Source of the DNA: Marsupella aquatica
Lineage: Eukaryota; Marchantiophyta
Direction of reading: 5' to 3'
Assembly (NCBI GenBank): GCA_973895155.1
Contig: OZ316895.1
Coordinates: 10,478,001-10,542,000, forward strand
Length of the DNA stretch: 64,000 nt
The position numbers and the translations under genes are program-made. Shown piece after piece: positions 1 to 13,295 of this stretch (position 1 is its first letter; each line of letters opens with the position of its first letter). Below the pieces are notes generated by a model. It saw only the letters and a program-made list of their open reading frames with translations. It did not search any database and was not told where the DNA came from.

Positions 1-1385
1 TCATCCTCCCCTTTGGCCTCCAGCTGTGACCAGAGTATTCCTGACTTGCCCTGCCTGAGTAACGGTACTTCAAAGAGTTACATCTCTCTTCGTCCTCCCC
101 CTTGAGCATCATCCATCCATGAGGCCGGGCAACTACTGGTAACGGTACTTCAAAGAGTTACATCTCTCTTCATCCTCCCCCTTGAGCATCATCCATCCAT
201 GAGGCCGGCCAACTACTGGTGAAAGCCGCATTTGACACTTGATGGATCCCTTGATTATGTCAACAGCTTTGTCCTGGGAAGGTTCTTAAGGGGTGCAAAG
301 GGTACCATAAAAACACAGTCCATTTTATGTTCTTGGCGAGTGTTCTAGGGAAGCTCACTATTAGGTCCTGCCATTAAATGTTGCCAATTATCTGGTGCTG
401 CCCATCAAAGATATGAGGGTGTATGTTTTCACATTTCTAAATGCTACTAACCGTGCATAGATACACACAAGTGCAAAGTTTGCTCCATATGAATCATCCT
501 AGCAAGTACAGTCTAGCAGTAACAATCTTCATTGTGGCAAGTGAGGTTCTGAGTTAAAGCTTCATAAATCAACTCGCTTCGGCATGAACCCCCATATCCC
601 AGAGAGGTGTTCATCACAAAAATGTGTTGCATATCCATTTGAAATCTACATTCATAGTATATAGAATTTATATCAAATTGACAAGCATTTTGGATATGAC
701 AGTTTATCCTCTTGCCTTTTCATCTCCAAGTTCTTAGACTTTCTGTACTTTTTCTAGAATTTTGCTTTGATCAACCACATACAATGCATTGCCGTCAATT
801 GACGGCCCGGCAGATGAGAATGATGATGTATAATCTATATCTATATTGTATCTTGATTCTAATATTGACCTACTGTAGTGAAGCACTAGATCGAAAAACT
901 GTGGAATTTTCAATGGATTGGGGGAACTATCGTCCATAAATTTTAATTCTATGATGCCATGGAACTTCTCCGCCCCAAGTTTTCGGAGAAAGCTTCTACC
1001 AGCCCCCTACTGACGACAGTTACAGGCTCCAAATCACCTCTTGCATTTCCGCATCACATCTGTGACACCACGTTCAGTTGATGGGGTATATTACTTATTA
1101 GTTACCTAGAGAACTTTGGAAAGCTTTCAAGAAGCCAGATAGAAACAGGATGGAAACATCAGACCTGTGAAACAATGGACAGTTAGTGTATAGCTAACAG
1201 TGGTTTGTGTGTGAGTCATGGGCCGATACGTCCATTCCAAACTTCAGCGCCGTGGCAATCCTTAAATGTCCTGCATTCTTTTTGCTCCTGACTTTCTACT
1301 CTTGGAAGTCAAACACGGTTTCAAAGAAGTTTCTCCATTTTGCACTTGGCCAATGTCAATATCTGCCAGACATCAGGACAATGCC
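1..1385. other. Spacer downstream of RTEL1
   Basis: No gene is recognised here. It contains the 80-bp tandem duplication listed separately; the rest is unique AT-rich sequence with only short chance reading frames. The part nearest 1385 should include the 3' UTR of the minus-strand RTEL1 gene. Confidence 0.5.
60..219. repeat. 80-bp tandem duplication
   Basis: Two adjacent copies (60-139 and 140-219) start with TAACGGTACTTCAAAGAG and end with AACTACTGG. They differ at about two positions, so the duplication is recent. Part of a similar CATCCTCCCC motif lies just before copy 1. Confidence 0.9.
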
Positions 1386-4300
1386 TTAGTATTTATCAAG
1401 CATCCCAGATTGTCTAAAAAGCCGGAAGAAAATTAAGATCACCCAAAGAAAAAAAACCTGGGGTGAGATCCGGTCTGAGCTCCTACCAGATGGATGCTCA
1501 AGTTCTGCACAACTGGCTGCAAGATACTCCTCATAAAGTTGTCTATGTCGGGGTTGTATGAAGTCGCCAAATCTGTGAATCACAACAAACTTCACTAATA
1601 AAGCTCTTCACTATGTGTGCATGGCGGCCTACAAAGTATGTCAGAATTCTTGTACACTAAAACGCTCAAAAGAAATATCAGGGGAAGCACATATGGCTTG
1701 CAAACATCGTGTGGCACTCGAATAGCAATTCCACAATCAAAGTAGTGTCGCAACTAGATAGCCAAATGACCTCTTGAAAAGAAACAGTCGTTCAGGAGCA
1801 GAGAACAAGTTGGAGATGGCCTTCAGAAGAGATGGCATGCTCATGAGCTGATCCTTCAGTCCTCTCATGTGTTCCAAAAACCGCTTGTACTCCACGATAC
1901 TTAAGTGAGCTCTGACCTACCAAACCACCAGAAACCCATCAAAAACTTGAAATGCCTTCCGATGATCAAGCAATTCGGAATAACTCGTAGTAGCAACTAC
2001 TTTAGATTGCGGAGAGAAATTACGAGTGAATGTGACAGAAAGAACGTGAGCAAAGAAGGCCGACGTAAGAAAAAGAAAAAGTGCATCAGGTCATATAATT
2101 TCATCAATGAAACTGCATGTCTAGCCGAAGACAGACTCCTTTCGCGGCAGGCCTGGGTGAAGGAGCGAGCTTTATCCCTTTGTAAACAAACTTGCACTGG
2201 ATGGGCACCATCCTCTAGCAAACACATTGCAACAGTTAAGGACGAATTGGCACAAACCTCTAGTAAGAATCGTTTTACATTTTCCTCCTTTTGATTTCTT
2301 GCAGACACCTGTGCCTTCGGCTCCTCACTCTTTACAGAAGTTTTTTGCTCCTGTTGCACTTTTCCAGCACTACAAAGAATCCCATCTTTGCCCTCTCTAC
2401 CGCAGGGCTTAGCCTCTTGTTCTCTACCTTCCCCTTCAACCCTACAAGTACTATAGGAAGAAAGAGTTTGCCGTTTTGATCTATTACAGTCGTCTATGGC
2501 GTTTGCGTCTCTACAATCATCCTCACATGCTGTGGATGATTGGGCAGTGTTGTTAATAACCTTTTTTTCTGTAGAAATATGTTTGCTGAGACTCCAAGGC
2601 TTGTCTAAAGGTTCTGGAAGTCTTTTCCTTGAGGAACTGCACGACTTCCCATCACATGCCATGGTCATGGAAGATTCCTTGATTTCATCACCAACACCAC
2701 CATTTGCCGATATCGTACTAGCATATTTATAGTTCAAACTTGGCAGTATTTGTGAAACAAGGTCTATCACACTAGTGCTTCGACTTGTATCATGTTTAGA
2801 GGATTTTTGCCCATCTGGCACTTGAATACCGGATCCTCCATATCTAGATTCTTTAGATTCCTTTACAAATCCTGTTGTGCTGCCTACAGCACAGTTTGCC
2901 TGGATAATGGACATGGAGCTGAGGGACTGGTGGCTCATCTGCGCTCGTCTTGTAGCTAGCAATTCGGACAGAGGTTGGCAAGGTACTGATGAAGCAGACG
3001 GTCCTGTGAACTGTTCCTGTAAGACAGGCAAGACAAGAACATTTTCATTCACAAGAGTTCCTGCGAAAACTGTATTCAGCAACTCCACGTGCCATCGGCT
3101 TCAATAAAGAAATTAAAAATCTTTCTGAATCACTGACGAGGAGGTCCCATGAGTGGTACGCTAGATCTCCAAGAACAATCTCATTTTCAGAGTACTCTCA
3201 GAGTCTCGACTAAATTTCATTGTTGAAGCAGAGCAAGTTCTATCTCTTCTAATGAAAACTCTCTAATAATTTGTCCTATTTGATTTTCGTTTAGGCAAGC
3301 GAGGGTGCGACACCAAACCTCTCTTGCAACCTTTGTCACAGATAAAAAATCAGGCATTCCTCATTCCAACGATTTCCAGTCACAGAAAATAGAATTAATA
3401 CCATTGGGATGCTTCTCTTCAGTCCAAGGATGTCACCGGTGTCTTGCCGTTGAAACCTCTCATTGACTCCAAAAGATTTGACATCTGTATTTTCAAGCTC
3501 AAAGATTTCAAGGTATTCCAGCTCGGATTTATCAAAGCAAACTTCAGCAGGATTCTCTCAAGAAGGATATGACAACATGAAAATCTTAGAAGTTGAAATA
3601 CGGCAAGGTTACAAAGGGCATGAAGAGGTTGTGAGTTGAACTCTTACGAGAATCAAAGACCCATCATGGATTGCGCATACCTTTGTGGAATGTGCTCAGT
3701 GAACTATTCAGAGTTGCTCCTCCCCTTTTTTCACCATTGTGGAGATGTTGGGGGACTGTTTTAGGTTCTACCCCTGGCATAAGATACTCAAATGTGTCAA
3801 TGGGATACCATGGGACGAATCCCAGAAACGCTTCACAATGTTAGGGTTTAAGAAATTATTAGGAATTCTGACATAGATTATATTCTTTGAAGACAGCATA
3901 CCTCTTAACGTGTTTTGGCAAACCGGAAGGTCATTACCTGCTTTGTCTCGGAAGAATCGCGTGAGAGTGAAGGCGGCATCTCCAAACTTTGAGTAGCACT
4001 GCACAGCAAGGCAATCTAGTGAACTTCCAAGACGCGCGTATACGTCAAGTCGTCCTCTCGACTCTTGAATAGCTAAGATTTTGAAGACCGACCTTACTTT
4101 CACTACCAAGAAACACAGGAAGACTTACCTTGATGTAGGGCCTTAACCATAGAGACATTTGGCTTTGGGAATTGCCATGGGCGAACCTGCAACAGCGACG
4201 AAAGTAGTTCTGAGCAATGTCTCCATAATAATGGTTTTTCAACATTGGGGACGTTGAAATTACAAGACGCAGCCGGAACTTCCTCCGGAGGGAAATCACG

Positions 4301-7300
4301 TTGTACCTTACCGAACAGAGGTCAACTGAATTGAGGCAAGCAATTTTAGGAATGTTCAACCTAAGAGAATGCAAAAGCAACCTTTCATCACAAAGAATGA
4401 TTGCTCCGTAGTCATTGCGATGCCGAATGACTCGGCCCACAGCTTGATTAACAGCCCTGGAAGCCTGTTGAACATACCACTCTTCACCTCTTATTCCCTG
4501 CATAAAGTGCACATCTAAGTTAGCGCTGAAAATACAATACCTAGTGAGCATGTCAGATATAATAGTATCAAAAACTTGAGAGACCAAAATTGTCCTAAGG
4601 GACTCTTCTGGAACGAGGTACGATTTCTGGGATCACTGTTGTGCTCAAAGATGATACTTCAAACAAACTGGAAAGAGAATTCAAGGATAGTAGAGCAAAA
4701 CATCCAAGCCTCTCAATAAACACAGGCCTGATGTGATACCTTCTTGCCCAAGGAATTTGACCGGAAGGCTTCATCAAGGTATTCTCTCTTCAATCGAATC
4801 TAGATTAACAAAACGAAATGATCAGCAATCTTGACGATTCTGTTTGCTCTTCTTTTTTGAGCGTCAAATATCTCAGCAAGGATAGGAGAAATATCTCTAG
4901 TTTGAAAATATTGCACAGATTCTAAGAACATAGTTTAATCCCTATAACGCCTTCAAGCCCAGTCGCCCAATAAGTATAAGTAATAAGTAACAAGTAATAA
5001 GTAATAAGAAAGAGGTTTAAGATTGCACCTTAGGATCAGTTTTCATGGCATATGGAATCCCTGTTACAACAACCGCTCTCCCAGCTTTGTCTGCGAAATC
5101 GAGGCCCTCGCTGACCTGATAGCACAATTTGTATCACAGCTATTAGGTACCAACATGTACATCAAGAATGGTAACACAATGTACCAGGTAACAATGACAA
5201 CAATCACAGTGTTGCGAAGACTCTTGATAGTTCTTGGAAATCTAGAGAAACTGAGAAAACACAAGGGCATAGGTGCTGAGTCCACATTCAGAAGAAGCGG
5301 CCCACAAAGTAAATTCTGCTAGCCAGAATGGCATCTTCAGGACGAAATCTGGTTTAACAGTACGTTCAAGCACTGGTATATTGGAAACCGGATAGTGTGG
5401 AAAGCATTTAAAACCACCCAACCTTTCCACGGCAGACAGCAAAAAATACAGCACCCGAGGAAGACATGTCGGATAACTTCTCCTTGAAACTCTGCGACAA
5501 AGATAGAAGAGCATTAGTAAGTCTAGTATCTCATCAGGACATATTGCCCGGTGAAATATAAATCACAATATCCTTGCATCACAGCAACTGACTTAAATGT
5601 CTAAACGTTTATCATAATGAAGACTACTTTACCTTGTCAGAAAGAGAGCAAACAGGAAGCGTGTGGGACACTAAAGTATAACACTTTCTAGTGGATTGGA
5701 CATATAACCTCATTAGCTTGATTGAATAGAGCAGACTCTTTGGGCTCCACCACTGGTTGCTTGAATTTGGATATCCTCTCCCAGATGGTGGACGAGTTGA
5801 CTGTTGCTCCAGGTGGCTGGTCCATTCCAAAAAGAGTGGTCAGCGATTGATTTTCAGTCAGACTACTTCGCTCCTTTGCTCCAACCAAATCTAATACGGT
5901 CCAAAAACAATGATGTCATCACTCTCTATAGTTTGAGAATGATTACAGGACAACTTTGAGGAAACCTGGACGTTTCGAATAAATTGTACAAAAAGTACTT
6001 CACAATGCCGCCCTAGGGAAACATACGCACCAGCGATTGCCAGGCCTCGATGCAAGAGTTGAGAAGATGGTAAGATGGAAAGAACACGAGCAGCCCATCA
6101 GGGACTATTCGAGCGAAATTTACTGCACAAACATTGTCATGTAGTTTCAAGTTTCATACCCTCAGCACTTTGGGCAAAAATTGATTGGGGTTGAATTGGA
6201 TGATTAGTAGATCAGAAAGGTAAACCTTAAAAATTGAATCAACGGAAACATGTAAACCAGAGTGCAGTTTCCGAGCAGCACCCAGTAAAGCAGATTTCAG
6301 TCCAACTCTGTTTATGGCAGCCCACCTATGGTATTACCCAGCTCCAGTCTGTATTCCGGAGAGTCTCTTGTCTTATATGATGAGTTCAACTGGCGCCCAG
6401 ATGGTCCAGATGGCACCACTCCGACCCAAAGTTGACTGCTGTCTATCACGTGTGGATTTTCAAGCCTAACTTTGAATGGTCTGCACAAGCCAAGTATGAT
6501 AGCTACTGTTATTGGCTGATATCTCCAATAGTGAATTACCGATAATATGATACATCTTGAAAAAAAAGCGATAGGTGTCATTGCAAAATGAACTAATCAC
6601 TGATTGTCTGCCATAACCTTGCGGCCATCGGCTAGTGGCTAATATCCGGACGAGCAGCAAAAGATGGCTGGAGACTTTCAAATGCCCGCGAGGATGCAAC
6701 AACAAGAGAAGACCAACTTTAAATTGCAACGATGACAAGCGGTTGGAAAACATCGACTTACAACTTTAGCTCGCAGGCAAAAGAGTCGAGAGGTGCCAAT
6801 GTGCCCGAGGTCAATATGACAGAGCGGACACCCATTTGGGCGAATTCCTCCATTGCAATTCCAGGATTGAAGCACCACCAGCTCAGTGTCCGGGAAACCT
6901 TTGCTCCAGTACCTGTATTAGAAAAAAGGTTTAGAATAAAACGACCAATCTAAGAGAAAAACCACCCCCAAAAAGACCAACAAAGCCGCAAAAGCCATCC
7001 GAGTTTTAGATTACCTCGGCGAGCACCTTTTTCTCCATCTTTGTTGCGTACCTCATGGATATGCATCTGACATAAACCCAGTTGTTAGATGTTACGACCA
7101 TTACCCAGTAGTTTTTGCCCTTAGTTGCCATGTTCTCACAATATCAGAAAATGAAGCCACTAACACACTTTTAGCAATGTTCAGGAACGTTGACCTAGGA
7201 TGGTAACCATTTCAAAACAGCCAGTTCATCCTTAACAACGGAATTGCAAATAAATGGCAGCCACTTAGGAATACTATCTGTGCGAAACTCTGAAAAATTG

Positions 7301-10300
7301 TCTCTTGCAGTGGAAGCTTCAAAGAGTGTACCTTGTAAAAGGAGGAGTGAGATGTCTCACTTCCCCGAAAAATTAATTTTAAGGCATCCCTCAAGGACAG
7401 TAGCCTATAATTGGTCCCAGACGATTTTGTAGGCCCTCCTAATCCCGTAGCCGTCTCTGGCAGTTTATTGAACAAAGAGCAGTCCTTACTCAGTATTTTC
7501 AGCTCGGAAAGATATTTGCTAGAAAATTGGGCCACCGACTAGAACGAAAGATACAACTCTTTTGCAAGCAGATTGCTTTTGGAAAGGCTTGTTATAATCC
7601 TTTCACTTAAAGGCAGACTACCCCAACTTTTGGTGACTCACGAATTAAGACCGAAATTCTCTCAACTTACAAATTTCGACCCAAGGTCCCCACAAGAGTT
7701 TCAAATCCTTCTGTTACAGGCAGATGTTTAATTTTTTGAGAGCTTCAGCTCTACCAAACATCAGGGCACATTTTTGAGCTTGGCTAGTGCACGCACGTTG
7801 GAAATACACTCAATCTACACTTACCATCTTCAAGGAGATTGGTAGCCTGTTCAATTGTGTCAATAAGGACTGTTGCAGTTTCCCAAGTAATCTTCATAGA
7901 AGCCAAAAATTCGTATATGAAAGGACCGGGTCGAGAAAAGCCCAACTCAGTGGAATCAATGTGAACTTCATTAATTCTCTTCTCCAGCTCGTGAAGGAGT
8001 GCTACAGACGAATGCAAGAGTTAAAATCGACAGTACAAGCCTGCAGTAGCAACCGACTATGCATTGTCTTTCCCCTCAACCAGTAAATAGATCACCTAAA
8101 CTTTACCAAAAGCACTGGAATCACTAGAATCAAGTCCCATCCTTATTCCTAGAGTACTCCACCCAATTTATTTCTTCTCATCATCATTGCCTCTCCAAGA
8201 GCAGATCGGAACACAAACTTTTTTCGGAAAGAATTAGGAAGGGATGACGGAATATCTCCAAAAAGATAACTAAAGAAGCCGTCCTGATACAAAAATATCG
8301 AGAGACGTCAAATTCTGTATTACCTTTTAAAACAGCAAAATTATCAGGATCCATGGACGTATCGGCAGCATTGTTCATACTGCGCCGTGAGATAGCAAGT
8401 TCCACACATTGCTTTGCTTCTCCAATGCATGCAGTCAAGTGAGATGCCGGCAGATCAAATGATGATGCATCTGCACAGAGCCCTTCCTACAAACCCAAAC
8501 GAAAGATAAGATTCACTAGAATGATCGACGAATTTTTCTGTGGCTGTTGTTCCTGACCAAAACGACCATCGCATTCAATGATATGTCTATGTCTTTATTT
8601 GCAAAGGATTGATATGATGAAAAGTTGATTGACGTGGGTCTCACCTAGTCGACCAAAGGCAGTCATCCCAAGAAACTGAACTCACCAGATTATGAGCTTC
8701 GTCAAAAATGAGAACGGTTTTCTCCCAGTTGATACCTGTGAGCGAGCGTCGATTTTCTTTGTCAATGAGGTAATTATACGGGACGAACAAGATATCTGCT
8801 GTGCTATGAAGTTCACGAGACAGATAGTAGGGACACCTGCCACCAATAACTAAGTTAGCAAGAACGGCTCTGAATTGATTTTCCAAACCGTACAAGTTCA
8901 TATGCTCTCCACTGTAGATGAGCATAGAGGACTAACCCAAACAAAGAGCCCCTGCCAAGGACTGAATCACACGTAAGAACATGCAAAACTGCATTCTTCA
9001 GATTCCACCATCCGAAAAGACCTCTGCGGTTCCTACTAAATATGTCCGCTCATGCATCCTGTTTGAGGGAGCAATGAGACGGTCCACAATCATAAGAAAA
9101 CCATATCACGTACAGGAACAGTTCATACATTTGACAGCAATAAACCCAAAGCATTCAAACTATCTCACGGGAGCCTAGACGGCTTCTCTCCTCACTACCA
9201 GTAACAAGGCGTTCCCGGAGGGACACTCCTTGCCACATGCAGACGTTAATGCACGAACAGAAAACAACATGTTTGTCAACGTGATCAAATGGGTTGAATA
9301 GACAGATAATAAATATGAGGACATACGGGCCGTGCGTTTTCCCAATGCTAACCAAATCTTCGATGTCAACTGGCTCCTTTCCTAACTCTGGATGGCTCTT
9401 CATATAATCTGCACAATATATATTCAACTCTTTACCGAAAGGTAATAGGTTACAGGTATCGGAAACCCACGGGGCCCTCCATTAATCACAGGGCCAAGAA
9501 AAAAAATCGTATGAAAGCCCAATGATTGGACACGCTTTTAAGTTATCCAGGATTAACCCTTCTTTAGTTGCAGCCCGAAACGACTGTCTCCTAACAAATC
9601 ATGCTAGACTTTCTTGTGAGACAACGAGTATTATCCCTGAATCAATGAATGTCCTTTATATCTGATTTGACTCTACTGATTCCAAATGTTTTAGGACCTT
9701 CATGGCCATGAAATAAAGAATGATCTAATTTTCGTTGCTCCGTCAGGAAACCCCGTCCTGAACTATTCATTTAAATAAGAAAACTTCGGACTAATGTTGA
9801 AGCTAGTGGTGAACTATGATAATCGTTTGAATGGTCGTAGTTTTCTAGAGTCAGCATGCCATCATATTATTCCTTACCAGCGACACGATTATGATGATGA
9901 CACTTTCGTTCTTTAACCAGAGATCGGCATGCGTGGTTCTGGACCCTTCCACGCATAGATTGCACATCTGGATTAATGCACATCTGCTCTCTTGAGCCCA
10001 GTACAATCATTTTTGGCCTGCCAAAATTCCAAATTCTGCAGGATTTAGTCCTCTGCCAAAACCGGATCATATCTGTACAGTATTTTGACAGAAACAACTT
10101 AAAGGATGACCAGGTTTAATTGGAGCATGGTGAGAGTTAGAAAAGTTCACGCGTCAGGCCATGGAGCCACCTGAATGTCTGAACCAGTAAGAACAAACTG
10201 GCACCCATATGTAACGAAAACAATTCTCCCTGTCAGCCGTTTCTTTTTTAACATAGAAAACGAGAAAGATGATGGTTTCAATAATAGGAGAGCTGGGCTT

Positions 10301-11018
10301 TTCCAATTTCATAGCACCAGAGCGGACAACAGATCAGTAAGGTAAACTCTTTATCTTATTTCAAAATTGGCTGGAAAGAGGAGCAAAACCTGTATGATGT
10401 TGCCTTTAGCTCACGGATAACTTGTCGGAGTTGACTATGAGTACGAGACGCATATAGTAGTGTGGGTAGCTTTGACTTGGACACGTCTGCAGTTGACAAC
10501 GGGTCATTTTGGCTACTGAGGCTCCTCTCCGCATTCTCTTCTTTTCCAGGTTTGAGACTCTTTCGCCAAGCCAATGCAGCGCATAGCAAACACAATGTCT
10601 TTCCTGTCCCTGTTGGACTCTCCAGAAGCGCATTGGAACCCTGAACAACATGAGATGTCCGTGGAAATCATTACCCTCTTCCATTCATCCACCGAATCAG
10701 GGAGGAAGCAGCCACATGCATATTTTTCCGACAATGAAATGGAAAGGTTGACGCTATTATTATTATCTCTTACAGAACCTCTGGGAGGTGATTCTTGGCT
10801 GTTATTTAGTAGTTTTTGAGGTCATCCACAAGAGTACTAATGAGGAATAGGAAGGTTTGATGGCTCCTAACAGCCACATTTCACTCTCATTAGGGATGCT
10901 AAACATGTGAATATACCTGCTGAAGAGCATGGATAACACGCTCCATGTAGACAATTTGACAGTCATAAGCTTGGTAGGGGAATTGGACACTGATTCCTCC
11001 AATCTTGTAAGTTGGCAT
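1386..11018 (-). CDS. RTEL1: Regulator of telomere elongation helicase 1 (RTEL1), multi-exon
   Basis: RTEL1 is a nuclear 5'-3' Fe-S helicase of the XPD/FANCJ family; in animals it dismantles T-loops, D-loops and G-quadruplexes. The start at 11018 gives MPTYKIGGI, the typical RTEL1 N-terminus. Exons read from the minus strand: 10917-11018, 10390-10640, 9878-10017, 9327-9408, 8686-8836, 8324-8486, 8107-8148, 7825-8001, 7671-7710, 7332-7518, 7015-7066, 6762-6912, 6326-6480, 6031-6122, 5709-5816, 5423-5491, 5029-5115, 4740-4799, 4382-4497, 4129-4186, 3938-3998, 3402-3556. These 22 keep frame for 833 residues. Seen: Walker A SPTGTGKT (42-49), Fe-S cysteines 131, 148, 157 and 193, DEAH (237-240), and motif [12 protein letters not shown] (721-730). 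A long low-complexity exon (about 3100 to 2258) then joins 1771-1916 and a last exon from 1572, which encode a harmonin-N-like domain (VEYKRF to [14 protein letters not shown]). Joins between 3402 and 3100, and the last few codons, are unresolved. Confidence 0.95.
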
Positions 11019-12163
11019 CGTGCCGTCACTTTCTCTTCCTCCTTTAGCCTTTGCCTCTTTCCCTGGGATCCTTGTAGGTATGCATACTAGTTGTGAACTC
11101 TGGAAATTCTAGCACTCCCTCGTACAGACAGCCGTGTGAGGCAGGGAGTGCCGTTCGGTTGTTTAACTAGTCCAGCATTGAGCCAAGTTATTTCCAGCTA
11201 CACAGCGTAGAGGTTCCAAATTTTCGCTTGCTCATCCAGTGGCCTGTCAAATCCTTCAACGGACCAAGAAGCTGTGAATTTTAGAGGACGAAGATACGTC
11301 CAGTTGCTGGCAGACTGATGCCCGCAACCGAAACTCATACTTCGCACGAGAAACCATCTGGACGGACCTCGCACCCGGCTACATAAACAATCTAGACCTT
11401 TGTACTCGGAAGGAACCGCTTCCAAGAGCTCCAACATGGGACAGTGATTGCAACACCATTTTGCCTCAAGAGAGCACCGGCGCTTGCTTTGGTCTCGGTA
11501 CACTACCGCTACACTCCATGATAAGATTCACAATGTTCTCAGCAGGTCCATGGCACTGCGCCTTCTCTCAAGATGTTGAGAGACAATCATGGAATGGAGT
11601 CCGATGAGAGCTGTGAGTTAGGATTTTAGTGAAGAACGCAGTCAGCTCTGCCCTTGATTTCTAAATTCACGAGACGGCGTACTCATCAGCAGAGTCCAGT
11701 ACTGGTTAAGATTCGAAGTTATGCTCTCCATTGCATATGAACGCGGAGGATCTGAAGAAAATGTGATGGAACCAGAGAAAAAGCAACACTAGAATCGGAA
11801 ACTTTTGAAGCTTGCAGAAGCGAGACCCGTTCCGACTTAGAAATGGCGCGAAATCCACGCTCTGGGGACATATGGAGACGCTTGCATAGCACTACTGTAC
11901 CGTTTGCGTAAATAACACGCTTTTCCAAAACGTATCCTAAAACCGATTTGAGACGTTGGCAGGATTAGGATAGTCCTGTTATTAGAGCATCTCCAGCCTT
12001 TTGTTTTGCATTTTGTTTTGGGATTGGATGTTCACTCAATCAGCAAACAAAACACTGAAAAGGCAGATCCAAGGCTGGAACTAGAAAGTGAATAGAGATT
12101 TTTGGGGAATGGGTTTTCATGAAGTGGAATGCTAAGAGCATCTCCGAGGCTAGGGGGGTTCCT
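11019..12163. other. Spacer upstream of RTEL1
   Basis: This holds the RTEL1 5' UTR and promoter on the minus strand; no other gene is recognised. A minus-strand frame of 101 codons at 11198-11503 has no recognisable motif. AGAGCATCTCC occurs near 11985 and again near 12135, a phrase that often begins small plant inverted-repeat elements, but I could not pair ends or find a target-site duplication. Confidence 0.4.
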
Positions 12164-12435
12164 TGTTGGAAACCTTTCACTGGTAAGCTAAAATAAGGCT
12201 GGACTGGTGACAGCGCACTAGTAGATTAGAAATAGGATTACATTAGATCAGGATTAGATCAGGCCCCCCACATCCCTTGTCCCTAATGCTTACTTTACAA
12301 AAGTTAGTTTAGCTGTTAGATTTAGGTCTGCTAGTTTAGCCATTGATCTTACACCTATTCAGGCTCCTTCAGCCGCTATTTATACTACCCAATGAGGCAC
12401 CTCAATAACACTAAATTTAGAGAGTTCGTCTAATA
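12164..12435 (+). repeat. 5' LTR of the Copia element
   Basis: This starts TG and ends with TA where the 3' copy has CA. It contains a TATA-like CGCTATTTATACT about 60 bp before its end, as expected of an LTR promoter. Confidence 0.93.
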
Positions 12436-13295
12436 TGGTAGCAGAGCCATTGCTCTGAAAGCTTAGCCCTGCTTTTGTTCTTAGTTCATAGAGAAGTAGT
12501 CTAGTATTCAGGTAGAAATTCGTTGACCTTGTATAGTTCTACATAAGAACGATTAGTCGTGTAAGTCCCTGATTGAGTGAGAAGTCCTTGATTGTGTGTA
12601 GTGTGTCAACGTTACACTCAGTTACTAGTTATAATGGAACTCCTTAGATTATTCTCATAGCACAACAAGCTTGATGGCTCAATCAATCTCAATGGACGCG
12701 TATATCAACATTGTCAACGAGCTTGTTGGGCACGTAGCAAGCATCACTGCAGAAGTTGATGAAACTTGACTCATGCATATTGTACTCAAAGGCCTTCCAC
12801 TCACCTGGAATCCCTTTGTGTCAGTGTTTGGTGTTGAGCTATCCCGATCTCCCAAGCCAACCTACACCACTTTGGTTGAGCGCCTCCAATTAGAGGAATA
12901 CTGGAAAAAGGGTAAACAAGTTGAGACAACCAAAGAAGTATGGTGGTCACACATCTCTATGGCAAAGGAAGGCCATTGTGACTAGCCCCACAATGAAGGC
13001 AACCATCCACCATGAGGCCATTTTTGCAACCCATGTCCTAATCTTGGGGAACAACAGCACAGACCCAACAATTGCAACTATTGTCAGAGGCCTGATCACT
13101 GGGATGAAACTGATCAGATTGTTGACCTTCAACTTTGGGCTGCAGGTATACACCACTACCAACCTTAGGCTAACATAGCTGAAATTCCTCTTGTCCATGA
13201 TGTAGGTGTTGAAGAGAATGATCACTACGCAGCTGATGAAGGGGACATCATCAAAGCCAACTTCACTGAGATTGACACTACTCGTAGCACTAGTG

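Noticed and set aside
3560-3575. ATATCCTT on the minus strand inside RTEL1, resembling a U12 donor
   Set aside because: It lies just before the acceptor of the exon at 3556, not at an exon end, and the intron there has an ordinary GTAATG donor.
12436-12450. tRNA-like sequence after the Copia 5' LTR
   Set aside because: It is the primer-binding site only; no tRNA cloverleaf surrounds it. I saw no convincing tRNA gene anywhere in the window.
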